NCBI RefSeq assembly: GCF_029892065.1
Contig: NZ_CP120373.1
Span: forward strand, 3,603,001-3,667,000
Origin: Sinorhizobium garamanticum
GTDB lineage: Bacteria; Pseudomonadota; Alphaproteobacteria; Rhizobiales; Rhizobiaceae
Direction of reading: 5' to 3'
DNA: 64,000 nt
Of this stretch, positions 8,169 to 16,407 are shown piece after piece. The notes under the pieces are model-generated. The model saw nothing but the letters and a program-made list of their open reading frames with translations, was not told where the DNA came from and did not search any database. Position numbers and translations under genes: made by a program. Position 1 is the first letter of the stretch; every line of letters begins with the position of its first letter.

Positions 8169-8339
8169 TCATTTAATATGCATGACAGCCATGTCGTGCG
8201 CGCATTCCTGCACATTTTTGCGGCGCACAATGTCTCTAAGCTGCTAAGGCCTTCTTCCGCGTTAGAATATATCTTTTTGAAACAACGGTTTACGACTGCA
8301 GTGAGCAATTGCCCAGAATTCGAGCAACCGAGATAGGCG

Positions 8340-9248
8340 TCAAAAATTCCAGTTGCGCGCCTTGGCAACGATATAGTCACGGAAGACTTTCAGCTTCGCT
8401 GCGTTCTTCATTTCGTCCGGATAGCAGAAATAGGTGTCGAACGAGGGGATGTCCGCGCTGATCGGGAGCTGAATCAGCCCCGGGTCGCGGCCGACGATAT
8501 AATCGGGAAGCATGGCGATGCCGATTCCGAGCAGGCAGGCCCGCTTGATCGACGTTTGGCTGTTGATCTGCAGGTGCGAGATGCGCGGATCGTCATCATC
8601 GCGTCCGGCGATCTCCAGCCAGTTCACATCGAGCAGGTAGTTGGGCGCGGGCTCACCGAAGGTGATGATCCGGTGATTGTCCAGATCCTCGACGGACTGG
8701 GGCTCGCCGTGTTTGTTGATGTAGGACGGCGCGGCATACAAATGCATGTGCACGGTGAAAAGCTTGCGCTGGATCAGATCCGACTGCTGCGGCTGGCGCA
8801 GCCGGATCGCGCAATCGGCGTGCCGCATGTTCACGTCGAGCTCTTCATTGTCGAGGATGAGCTGGACCTGCACGTCCGGGTGCAGCGACATGAACTCCTG
8901 TATCTTGTCGGTCAGCCAGCCCTGGCCGAGACCGACCGTGGTGGTGATGCGCAGCTTGCCGGTAGGTTTGTCGGTCGTCTCGGTCAATTGCACCTTGACG
9001 CTCTCGAGCTTCATCAGCACCTCGTGCGCGGTGCGGTAGAGGATCTCGCCCTGTTCGGTGAGAATGAGCCCGCGCGCGTGACGATGAAACAGCTTGATGC
9101 CGACGTCCTGTTCGAGCGAACTGACCTGACGGCTGATGGCCGATTGCGAAAGGTGGAGTTTGTCTGCCGCATGCGTGAACGAGCCTGCCTCGGCCGCCGC
9201 ATGAAATATGCGCAGTTTATCCCAGTCTAGCGACATAAAAGCCCCCAT
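8340..9248 (-). CDS. lsrB: LysR-type redox/symbiosis regulator LsrB (VtlR orthologue)
   Basis: LysR-type regulator of 302 residues with an N-terminal HTH (FTHAADKLHLSQSAISRQV). From the ATG at 9248 its cysteines fall at 146, 238 and 275, the numbering I recall for the redox-sensing cysteines of S. meliloti LsrB. This supports that start over the ATG at 9236. It lies between trxB and the AbcR sRNAs, as in S. meliloti. LsrB is known there for LPS, glutathione and oxidative-stress gene control and for nodulation. trxB ends 106 bases upstream on the same strand, so cotranscription is likely. Confidence 0.9.
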   Translation of the reverse strand: MGAFMSLDWDKLRIFHAAAEAGSFTHAADKLHLSQSAISRQVSSLEQDVGIKLFHRHARGLILTEQGEILYRTAHEVLMKLESVKVQLTETTDKPTGKLRITTTVGLGQGWLTDKIQEFMSLHPDVQVQLILDNEELDVNMRHADCAIRLRQPQQSDLIQRKLFTVHMHLYAAPSYINKHGEPQSVEDLDNHRIITFGEPAPNYLLDVNWLEIAGRDDDDPRISHLQINSQTSIKRACLLGIGIAMLPDYIVGRDPGLIQLPISADIPSFDTYFCYPDEMKNAAKLKVFRDYIVAKARNWNF

Positions 9249-9354
9249 AAACCACCACCCCGGGGGACTGAACAATCGTCCACCGGTTGTGGCTGATGCA
9301 CCTGTTCCCACGCGAGACGCGGCGCCTTACGGCGCGCGCCCCGATTCGCAGCTT

Positions 9355-10329
9355 CTATTCGGCTGCAATTGCGACGGGCATATGACCCGCCAGATATTTC
9401 TCCGCCTCCAGCGCCGCCATGCAGCCCAAGCCAGCCGCAGTGACTGCCTGGCGATAGACGTCGTCGGTGACATCACCGGCAGCAAACACGCCAGGGACAT
9501 CGGTCGCCGTCGAATCCGGCGCGGTCCAGAGATAGCCGTTCGGCTTCTGGCGAAGCTTGCCCTTGAACAACTCCACCGCTGGCGCGTGACCAATCGCGAC
9601 GAATACGCCATCTGTCACCATGTCCGTGGTTTCGCCGGTCTTGGTGTTGCGAAGCTTCACGCCGTTGACCGAAGCGGGCATCGGCGGCTTTGCGGGCGTA
9701 CCGAGATATTCGATGACCTCGTGATCCCAGATGACCTTCACGTTCGGTTTAGCGAAGAGACGCTCCTGAAGGATCTTTTCCGCCCGGAAGGAGTCGCGGC
9801 GATGAACGACGGTGACGGTCTTTGCCAGATTCGAAAGGTAGAGCGCTTCTTCCACGGCGGAATTGCCGCCGCCGACAACGATAACATCCTTGTTCCGATA
9901 GAAGAAGCCATCACAGGTGGCGCACGCCGAAACGCCGAAGCCCATGAAGGTCGGTTCGGTTTCGATGCCGAGCCACTTCGCCTTGGCGCCGGTGGCAATG
10001 ATCAATGCATCCGTCGTCCAGTCGTTGCCGCTATCGGTCTTGATGCGAAAGGGACGGACGGAAATATCGACATCGGTGACAAGATCATTGACGATCTCCG
10101 CGCCGACATGCGTCGCCTGCTTCAGCATCTGTTCCATCATCCAGGGTCCCTGGACCGGATCGGCGTAGCCGGGATAGTTCTCCACGTCCGTGGTGATCAT
10201 CAATTGGCCGCCCTGTTCCAAGCCCGCGATCAGCACCGGCGAAAGCATGGCGCGTGCCGTGTAGATCGCCGCAGTATAGCCAGCAGGGCCGGAGCCGATG
10301 ATCAGCACTTTGGTATGGCGGGCGGTCAT
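9355..10329 (-). CDS. trxB: Thioredoxin-disulfide reductase
   Basis: Low-molecular-weight FAD/NADPH thioredoxin reductase, 324 residues, cytoplasmic. The FAD-binding GSGPAGYTAAIY is at residues 12-23, the redox-active CATC at 136-139, and the NADPH-binding VVGGGNSAVEEAL follows. The ATG at 10329 starts directly at the conserved N terminus (MTARHTKVLIIG); earlier in-frame codons add an unconserved leader. It lies upstream of lsrB on the same strand, linking thiol redox with its regulator. Confidence 0.96.
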   Translation of the reverse strand: MTARHTKVLIIGSGPAGYTAAIYTARAMLSPVLIAGLEQGGQLMITTDVENYPGYADPVQGPWMMEQMLKQATHVGAEIVNDLVTDVDISVRPFRIKTDSGNDWTTDALIIATGAKAKWLGIETEPTFMGFGVSACATCDGFFYRNKDVIVVGGGNSAVEEALYLSNLAKTVTVVHRRDSFRAEKILQERLFAKPNVKVIWDHEVIEYLGTPAKPPMPASVNGVKLRNTKTGETTDMVTDGVFVAIGHAPAVELFKGKLRQKPNGYLWTAPDSTATDVPGVFAAGDVTDDVYRQAVTAAGLGCMAALEAEKYLAGHMPVAIAAE

Positions 10330-10861
10330 GAACGTGTCCTTGATAGGCCGGAGAGCCGAGGCAGCATCATCCGGTTCCGTGGTTACTGGCAAAATATCGC
10401 CTTACTTTAGGTATTCACCGCTCGTACTTTCAAGGGTGCGGCCGCCGATACACACAAGTGCTTGGGGTATGGGCAGCGTTTTGGCACCAGATCGGGCATT
10501 TTTGCATCGTTTTCAAGGTTTCGGCCGACAACCATGCGCGATTCCGCCGCAACGAGTGTACTCGCTCGGTTTCTTACAGGGGCCTATCCGAAGGTTTTTG
10601 TGCATGCGGCAGTGAGCGCTCTCGTTTTGGCGCCCGGTTGCATGCTACTCACCGGAACGAAATTGGCCGCTTGCAGCAATGGCAGACCTGTCGCATTCGT
10701 GGCAACGGCGCTATCGTCCACTTGCAGGTTTGAGGCGGCGATTGGCGCAACATTTCGTCGGGGCAGGTGCGGCAGGGGCCGCCCGGCCCGCTCGACGATC
10801 TAGCTGGCGGGCATATAAGGCCTCTTCGCCAAGGCCGATGAAAAAATGGGGATGCTAGGCA
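10330..10861. other. Intergenic region between trxB and lrp
   Basis: About 530 bases separate the divergent trxB and lrp genes and must hold both promoters. An open frame at 10462-10803 has no ribosome-binding site and no recognisable domain, so it is not called. I see no strong hairpin or repeat here. Confidence 0.5.
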
Positions 10862-11332
10862 ATGGTCATACGCGTCGAGCTCGATGCCATCGATATGAAA
10901 ATACTGCGCGAACTGCAGAGCAACGGCCGGATGACGAATGTCGAGCTCGCCGAGCGCGTGGGCATTTCGGCGCCCCCTTGTCTGCGTCGCGTCCGCAAGC
11001 TGGAGGAAGCCGGTGTCATTCGCGGCTACCGCGCGCTCCTCAACGCGTCGGCGCTCGGCTACGACCTCGTTGCCTTCTGCATGGTCGGCCTTAAGCATCA
11101 ATCGGACGCGAATCTGAAAGCATTCGCCGCCCGCACCGCTTCATGGCCGCTCGTCCGCGAGGCATGGATGGTCTCGGGCGAATCCGACTTTCTGCTGCAG
11201 TGCGTGGCCGAGAACCTTGCGAGCTTCCAGGATTTCGTTATTGAGGAGCTAACGGCAACCGACAATGTCGATACGGTGCGCACGATGCTGACGATCCGCC
11301 AGGTGAAGGACGCGTGCCAGGTGGAAATCTAG
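10862..11332 (+). CDS. lrp: Lrp/AsnC-family transcriptional regulator
   Basis: A 156-residue feast/famine regulator. The HTH (MTNVELAERVGISAPPCLRRVRKLEEAGVI) is followed by a RAM ligand-binding domain (VREAWMVSGESDFLLQC). Position beside the lps cluster matches the lrp gene reported upstream of the S. meliloti lps genes (recalled synteny). The ATG at 10862 has a modest upstream purine run. The amino-acid ligand is not known. Confidence 0.92.
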   Translation: MVIRVELDAIDMKILRELQSNGRMTNVELAERVGISAPPCLRRVRKLEEAGVIRGYRALLNASALGYDLVAFCMVGLKHQSDANLKAFAARTASWPLVREAWMVSGESDFLLQCVAENLASFQDFVIEELTATDNVDTVRTMLTIRQVKDACQVEI

Positions 11333-11475
11333 CCGCGCGGCCGGCGCTCGCCGCTTTCGGCCTGCGGCCGCTGTAGGAAAATACTCGTGAAAACACGCTC
11401 CCGCTCGGGGAAAGTACCGGAATGTTTCGTAGGCCGGGCCGGCGCATTTCGCAAACAGCTTGAAAAGGCATCGGC

Positions 11476-12288
11476 GTGACGTCCAGGCTTCCGCTTTCCG
11501 CTTTCATCATCTGCCTCAATGAAGAGGGCTATCTAGGCAATTGCATCGAAAGCCTCGATCAATGCGCCGAGATCGTCATCGTCGATTCGGGCTCAATCGA
11601 CGGCACGGCGGGCCTGGTGCAATCCTACATCGACAAAGGCTGGCCGATCCGATTCATGTATGAACCGTGGCGCGGCTATGCAGGACAGAAGCAGTTCGCG
11701 CTGGAGCAATGCAGCCAGCCTTGGTGCTTGAACATCGATGCGGATGAACGGCTGGATGCGCCGCTGCGCAAGCTTTTGCCTGACCTTCTCCAGGCCCCCG
11801 AGGACACGGTGGGCTGGCGCGTCGCGCGACGACCCTACCTGATCGGCTATGGCTATACGCCGGTAAAGGTGCACGAGCGGAGGAACCTGCGCCTGATCCG
11901 CCGGGGCAGGGGGCGATACGATCTCAGCCAGAAGGTGCACGAAGGCATCGTACCGGACGGCAAGGTCGAGAACGCCCGCTCCGGCAGCCTCCTTCATTTC
12001 CGGCCGCTGGTGATGGACGAGCAGATTCTTAAGGAAAACAAGTACTCAAGCCTGAAAGCCGACCAACAGTTTGAAGCGGGCAAGGCTCGCAGGTCCTACA
12101 AGCTCGTCTTCGGTCCACCGCTTTATTTCTTTCGCCTCTATTTTCGTAACGGCCTTTGGCGCTGCGGCCTGCCGGGTTTCATCGAGGCTATGACGGGAGC
12201 CGTCTATGCATTTCTGACGGCGGCCAAGATCTATCAAAGGCACGCTCTCAAGGCACGGCCGAATACCGACGACGCGCTTTCCCACTAG
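11476..12288 (+). CDS. lpsC: Family 2 glycosyltransferase of LPS core biosynthesis
   Basis: A 270-residue GT-A fold glycosyltransferase of the WaaE/KdtX type. It opens with SAFIICLNEEGYL, has the nucleotide-sugar region IVIVDSGSIDGT and the metal-binding NIDADERLD. The C-terminal half (YFFRLYFRNGLWRCGLPGFIEAM) suggests peripheral membrane contact. It is the first of three collinear glycosyltransferase genes and starts 144 bases after lrp. The symbol is by position in the lrp-lpsC-lpsD-lpsE-lpsB-greA order of S. meliloti; donor and acceptor sugars are not deducible. Confidence 0.85.
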   Translation: MTSRLPLSAFIICLNEEGYLGNCIESLDQCAEIVIVDSGSIDGTAGLVQSYIDKGWPIRFMYEPWRGYAGQKQFALEQCSQPWCLNIDADERLDAPLRKLLPDLLQAPEDTVGWRVARRPYLIGYGYTPVKVHERRNLRLIRRGRGRYDLSQKVHEGIVPDGKVENARSGSLLHFRPLVMDEQILKENKYSSLKADQQFEAGKARRSYKLVFGPPLYFFRLYFRNGLWRCGLPGFIEAMTGAVYAFLTAAKIYQRHALKARPNTDDALSH

Positions 12289-12330
12289 GTGAATTCCGGG
12301 AAACGTGATCCAAGCCTCGAAAGGTAACCG

Positions 12331-13362
12331 ATGAAGGTCATGCATATTCACTTCGGCAAGGAAGGCGGAGCGGAACGATTCTTCGTCAACCTCGTCAATG
12401 CCCTGCATGACAGGGGCGTCGAACAACGCGTGCTCATCCGGCCCGACCGCAGTTGGCGCAAGGATATCGAAGGCAGCGCCACAGTCTACGAAGGTATCTT
12501 CCGCAGGATATCGCTTTCGCGATTCCTTCTGCAGTGGCGGATGCGGCGCATCCTCCGCGAGTTCCGGCCAGACGTCATCATGGCGTGGCAATTGCGGGCA
12601 AGTCGTTTCATGCCGGCATACAGGGACGCCTTCCGCATCGCTCGTCTCGGCGATTATCCCGAGCATCTCGGCTATTACACCAACGTGGAGACGCTGGTTT
12701 GCATCACTCCGGACATGGCTGCGAAGGTTCGCGAGCTCGGATGGAACCGCGACATCGAAGTCATCGCGAATTTCACCCGGGCGATACCGGTCGCTCCCAT
12801 CGCGCGTAAGGAAATGCAGACACCGGCCGACGCATTCGTGGTCGTCGGCATGGGCCGGTTCGTCACACGCAAGGGTTTCGACGGGCTAATCCGTGCGATC
12901 AAGAAAGTCGACGGGGCCTATCTTTGGCTCGTCGGCGACGGGCCGGAACGCGAGCGGCTCGAACGTCTGACGGACGAGTTGGGGCTTCGCGATCGCGTCC
13001 GGTTTGCAGGCTGGCAGACCAATGCCTACGGCTATCTCGCTGCCGGTGACGTCTTCGTCATCAATTCTTCGCATGAACCGCTCGGCAACGTCTGCTTCGA
13101 AGGCTGGGGCGCCGGAAAGGCGACGATCTCCTCGCGCGCGGAGGGGCCATCCTGGGTGATGACGGACGAAGTCGACGCGCTGATGGTGGACCGCGGCGAC
13201 GACGAGGGGTTGGCGAACGCAATCCGTCGACTACGCGACGATCCGGAGCTCCGGGAAAGATTGAGTGCCGGCGGCCGCGAAACCTTACGCACGCGCTTTT
13301 CCGAGCAGGCGATTACCGACGCCTATCTCGAACTCTTCTCCAGAGTACGGCGTAAGCGATGA
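12331..13362 (+). CDS. lpsD: GT4-family LPS core glycosyltransferase
   Basis: A 343-residue GT-B glycosyltransferase (family 4). The N terminus HFGKEGGAERFFVNLVNAL carries the GG(A/V)E loop, and the C-terminal nucleotide-sugar domain has VVVGMGRFVTRKGFDGLI, LVGDGPERERLERL and the ExxxG-type region SHEPLGNVCFEGW. It overlaps the next, closely similar gene by the four bases ATGA, indicating translational coupling. The symbol is by synteny with the S. meliloti lps cluster. Confidence 0.87.
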   Translation: MKVMHIHFGKEGGAERFFVNLVNALHDRGVEQRVLIRPDRSWRKDIEGSATVYEGIFRRISLSRFLLQWRMRRILREFRPDVIMAWQLRASRFMPAYRDAFRIARLGDYPEHLGYYTNVETLVCITPDMAAKVRELGWNRDIEVIANFTRAIPVAPIARKEMQTPADAFVVVGMGRFVTRKGFDGLIRAIKKVDGAYLWLVGDGPERERLERLTDELGLRDRVRFAGWQTNAYGYLAAGDVFVINSSHEPLGNVCFEGWGAGKATISSRAEGPSWVMTDEVDALMVDRGDDEGLANAIRRLRDDPELRERLSAGGRETLRTRFSEQAITDAYLELFSRVRRKR

Positions 13363-14381
13363 AGGTCATGCACTTCCATTTCGGCAAGGATGGTGGCGCC
13401 GAGCGTTTCTTCGTCCATCTCGTCAACTCACTTGCCGAACGCGGCGTGGAGCAGACGTCCGTTATCCGACCGCACCGTCTTTGGCGTCCGGAAATCGAAG
13501 GCGCGACCAGGATTGTGGAAAGCCACTTCCGGAACCTGTCGCTGGATCGCCTCCTCCTGCCGCGCAAGGTTATGCACATGGCGCGGCGCGACAGGCCGGA
13601 CGCCCTGATGGCCTGGGCACCGCGCGCCAGCGAACTGATGCCGGACTACAAAGGCTGCATCAAGATTTCCCGGCTCGGCGACTACCCGCCACGCCTCGAC
13701 TATTTTCGCAACACCGACTGCCTCGTCTGCAACACGCCCGGCATTGCCGAGCACGTTCGCAGGCTCGGCTGGAAGCGGGAGATCGAGATCATCTCGAACT
13801 TCACCAACGCCGAGCGTGTTGAACCAGTCAGTCGGGCGACGCTCGACACGCCGGAGGAAGCTCCGGTCGTCATGTCGATGGGGCGGTTTGTCGAACGCAA
13901 GGGTTTCCATACGCTGATCCAGGCGATCGCCAAGGTGCCCGGCACTTACCTTTGGCTGCTCGGTGATGGTGAGGAGCGGGACAACCTTCACAAGCTTGCA
14001 ACCGATCTCGGTGTCGCCGCCCGGGTGCGCTTCGCCGGATGGCAGAAGGACACAAGGCCCTTTCTCGCGGCAGCCGACATATTCGTCATGGCTTCGAGCC
14101 ACGAGCCACTTGGCAACGTCATTCTGGAGGCCTGGGCGCAGGGAACACCGGTCGTCTCAAGCCGCTCCGAGGGGCCTCAATGGTTCATGCGGGACGGGGA
14201 AAACGGTCTGATGGTCGATATCGGCGATGCGGACGGTTTCGCGCACGCGGTCGAGAGGATCGCCAACGACAATGCGCTGCGGGCAAGGCTTGCCCAGCGC
14301 GGGCACGAGACGCTGATGAGTCAATTTTCCAAAGAGGCCATCACCGATGCCTACCTGAAACTCTTCGCCTCGAAGCGGTAG
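13359..14381 (+). CDS. lpsE: GT4-family LPS core glycosyltransferase (paralogue of lpsD)
   Basis: A 340-residue GT-B glycosyltransferase, collinear with and clearly paralogous to the preceding one: both begin MKVMHxHFGKxGGAERFF and share the SHEPLGNV region, SRxEGPxW and the C-terminal EAITDAYLxLF. This points to an old tandem duplication, probably giving two successive core-sugar additions. The start overlaps the previous stop (ATGA). It converges on lpsB with 16 bases between the stops. Symbol by synteny. Confidence 0.87.
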   Translation: MKVMHFHFGKDGGAERFFVHLVNSLAERGVEQTSVIRPHRLWRPEIEGATRIVESHFRNLSLDRLLLPRKVMHMARRDRPDALMAWAPRASELMPDYKGCIKISRLGDYPPRLDYFRNTDCLVCNTPGIAEHVRRLGWKREIEIISNFTNAERVEPVSRATLDTPEEAPVVMSMGRFVERKGFHTLIQAIAKVPGTYLWLLGDGEERDNLHKLATDLGVAARVRFAGWQKDTRPFLAAADIFVMASSHEPLGNVILEAWAQGTPVVSSRSEGPQWFMRDGENGLMVDIGDADGFAHAVERIANDNALRARLAQRGHETLMSQFSKEAITDAYLKLFASKR

Positions 14382-14397
14382 TCTTTTTCGCTGTCGC

Positions 14398-15453
14398 TCA
14401 GCGCATGAGCCTTTCGTAGATGGCGCCTATCGCCCGCGCTTCGCCTTCGATAGCGAAACTCTCCGAGGTCCGCGACAGCCCATTGGCGCCAGCAGTCGTC
14501 AATCTCGGCAGGTCATCCATGAAAGCGGCCGCACCATCGACCATGGCGTTTACATCGTCGGCTGGAATGACAACACCCGTTTCTTCGACGCCGCCGGCAA
14601 TCAGTTCCGAGAAAGCACCGACATCAGTTGCCACCACCGAGACGCCGCTTGCCATGGCCTCCAATGGCGTCAGACCGAAGCCCTCCCAGCGTTGCGGCGC
14701 AATGAAAAGGTCGAGCGCCCGGTACCAATCGGGAATATTGGTGTGCTCTCCGACGAAGAGGATGCGATCTGCAAGGCCCGCCTTGGCAACCCGTTGCTTC
14801 AATTCCGCCTCGAAGGCGAGGTGCTGTCCGGTCGCGCGCCCCGCAACGACCGCGCACCAATCGGGGCGGCTGGGCAGGAGCGCAATCATGCTGTCTACGA
14901 AAAGATCGGTGCCCTTTTGACGGCGGACGCGCCCGAAACAGCCGGCAATCTTCTTGGTGGGATCCAGTCCGACTGCTCGTTTTGCTTCCGCTTTGTCGGT
15001 CGCCGGCCGAAAGCGCTTGGTGTCTATGCCGTGCAGTATCACGGTATTCGGCACCTGCAGATAAGCGGCCGTCTTGCTGCTTGTCGCAATCACCGCGTCC
15101 ATCCTGCCGATAAGAAACTTGCTCCATCCCGTGTGCCGCCGCTGCGACGCGGAAGTGAAGACGATCCTGATCTTCATGCGCAGAAGATCGCGCAGGATGA
15201 TCGCCGGCAGCATTTCAACATTGCGGCGCGCGTGCCAGACGCGGCAAGGCCGGCCCGCCGGAGCCTTCCACAGATGGATCAGATCCCGAAACCGGATCGA
15301 CGGCAACGTCGTCGGAAGGCCAGGGCCAAGAACCGCAATCTTCTGGCCGAGCGCACGCTGGATCGGAACGAGCTGAATGATCGTCGAAGTGACGCCGGAG
15401 AGGCGCTGCTTGAAATTGGGCGCAATGACCTCAATGTCCTGGATATCGGCCAC
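14398..15453 (-). CDS. lpsB: LPS core glycosyltransferase LpsB (GT4)
   Basis: GT-B glycosyltransferase that adds a core mannose in S. meliloti and is needed for normal LPS and symbiosis (known for the family). Motifs are HGIDTKRFRPA, AGCFGRVRRQKGTDLF and the donor-site APQRWEGFGLTPLEAMASG. I choose the GTG at 15453, which gives 351 residues and has a GAGGAG ribosome-binding site 9 bases upstream. ATG codons at 15474 and 15519 are alternatives. greA lies upstream on the same strand with a 178-base gap. Confidence 0.9.
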   Translation of the reverse strand: MADIQDIEVIAPNFKQRLSGVTSTIIQLVPIQRALGQKIAVLGPGLPTTLPSIRFRDLIHLWKAPAGRPCRVWHARRNVEMLPAIILRDLLRMKIRIVFTSASQRRHTGWSKFLIGRMDAVIATSSKTAAYLQVPNTVILHGIDTKRFRPATDKAEAKRAVGLDPTKKIAGCFGRVRRQKGTDLFVDSMIALLPSRPDWCAVVAGRATGQHLAFEAELKQRVAKAGLADRILFVGEHTNIPDWYRALDLFIAPQRWEGFGLTPLEAMASGVSVVATDVGAFSELIAGGVEETGVVIPADDVNAMVDGAAAFMDDLPRLTTAGANGLSRTSESFAIEGEARAIGAIYERLMR

Positions 15454-15631
15454 GTGAGCGCACTCCTCGCGCATGCGACAATCATCGTTTGCAAAAGGGG
15501 CATCATTTGCAAAGGGGGAAGGGGACGGAGCGAGCCTCACGCCCCTTTAAGCGGGATGATCGCACCCCGCCCTTGGTAACATCGGTCACGTCCTGGGTTG
15601 CCACAACCAACCCTCGTGACCGCGGAGCCGT

Positions 15632-16108
15632 TCAGCCCCAGTGGATGGCGAGGATTTCGTAGGCCTTGGAGCCGCCAGGCGCATTGACCTCGATCGAGTC
15701 GCCAACTTCCTTGCCGATCAGCGCACGGGCGATCGGAGAGGAAATCGAAATGCGACCCGCTTTGACATCGGCTTCCTGGTCGCCGACGATCTGGTAGGTC
15801 TTCTCCTCTTCGGTGTCCTCGTCGACGAGTTTGACCTTGGCACCGAACTTGATCCTCGACCCGGACATCTTGGAAAGATCGATGACCTCCGCGCGCGCAA
15901 TCAGATCCTCGAGTTCGGTGATCCGGCCCTCATTGTGGCTCTGCGCTTCCTTGGCAGCATGATATTCAGCGTTTTCCGACAAGTCGCCATGGGCACGGGC
16001 CTCGGCGATCGCTTCGATGATTCGCGGGCGCTCTCCTTGCTGCCGCCAGCGCAGTTCCTCCTGCAGATTGGCGAATCCACCCTGTGTCATCGGCACTTTG
16101 TCGACCAT
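15632..16108 (-). CDS. greA: Transcription elongation factor GreA
   Basis: A 158-residue factor that rescues backtracked RNA polymerase by stimulating transcript cleavage. The N-terminal coiled coil carries the acidic tip motif ([17 protein letters not shown]), followed by the FKBP-like domain ending in [18 protein letters not shown]. The ATG at 16108 begins at the conserved MVDKVPMT. The upstream region has a terminator-like hairpin in the same orientation, described separately. It lies upstream of lpsB, as in S. meliloti. Confidence 0.96.
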   Translation of the reverse strand: MVDKVPMTQGGFANLQEELRWRQQGERPRIIEAIAEARAHGDLSENAEYHAAKEAQSHNEGRITELEDLIARAEVIDLSKMSGSRIKFGAKVKLVDEDTEEEKTYQIVGDQEADVKAGRISISSPIARALIGKEVGDSIEVNAPGGSKAYEILAIHWG

Positions 16109-16159
16109 TTCATCATCCTTCATCAAACACGAAGCGCCACCTTTCGGCAGCGCCAACGC

Positions 16160-16197
16160 AAAAGAAAACGGTCTCCGGCGCGTAAGCGCCGGAACCG
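16160..16197 (-). terminator. Terminator-like hairpin in the greA leader
   Basis: On the minus strand a perfect 7-bp stem CCGGCGC-TTAC-GCGCCGG, extended by an outer CGG/CCG pairing across a 2-nt internal loop, is followed by TTTTCTTTT. It lies about 52 bases before the greA ATG. No minus-strand gene is upstream of it in the 200 bases before the divergent MFS gene, so it may act as an attenuator or produce a short leader RNA. Confidence 0.6.
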
Positions 16198-16407
16198 TCC
16201 GAAACATCCGAACCGCACTTATAGCAGAAACGGAAGTGCGAAAGCCAGATTTTTCGCGACTGAACAGAGGTCGGAAAGAGATCGAAGTACAACCTGAAGC
16301 CGATTGGACAACATGCGGGAGCCGCGAAGAAAGCTCTTTACCTCAACCGCAGTTGAGGTCGTATCAGTGCTGGTTCCACGAATGATTGGACGAATGGAAT
16401 CGGATCA

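Noticed and set aside
9208..10410. 400-codon plus-strand frame
   Set aside because: Antisense of trxB and the start of lsrB; no ribosome-binding site or recognisable domain.
10462..10803. 113-codon frame between trxB and lrp
   Set aside because: No ribosome-binding site, odd composition and no conserved motif.
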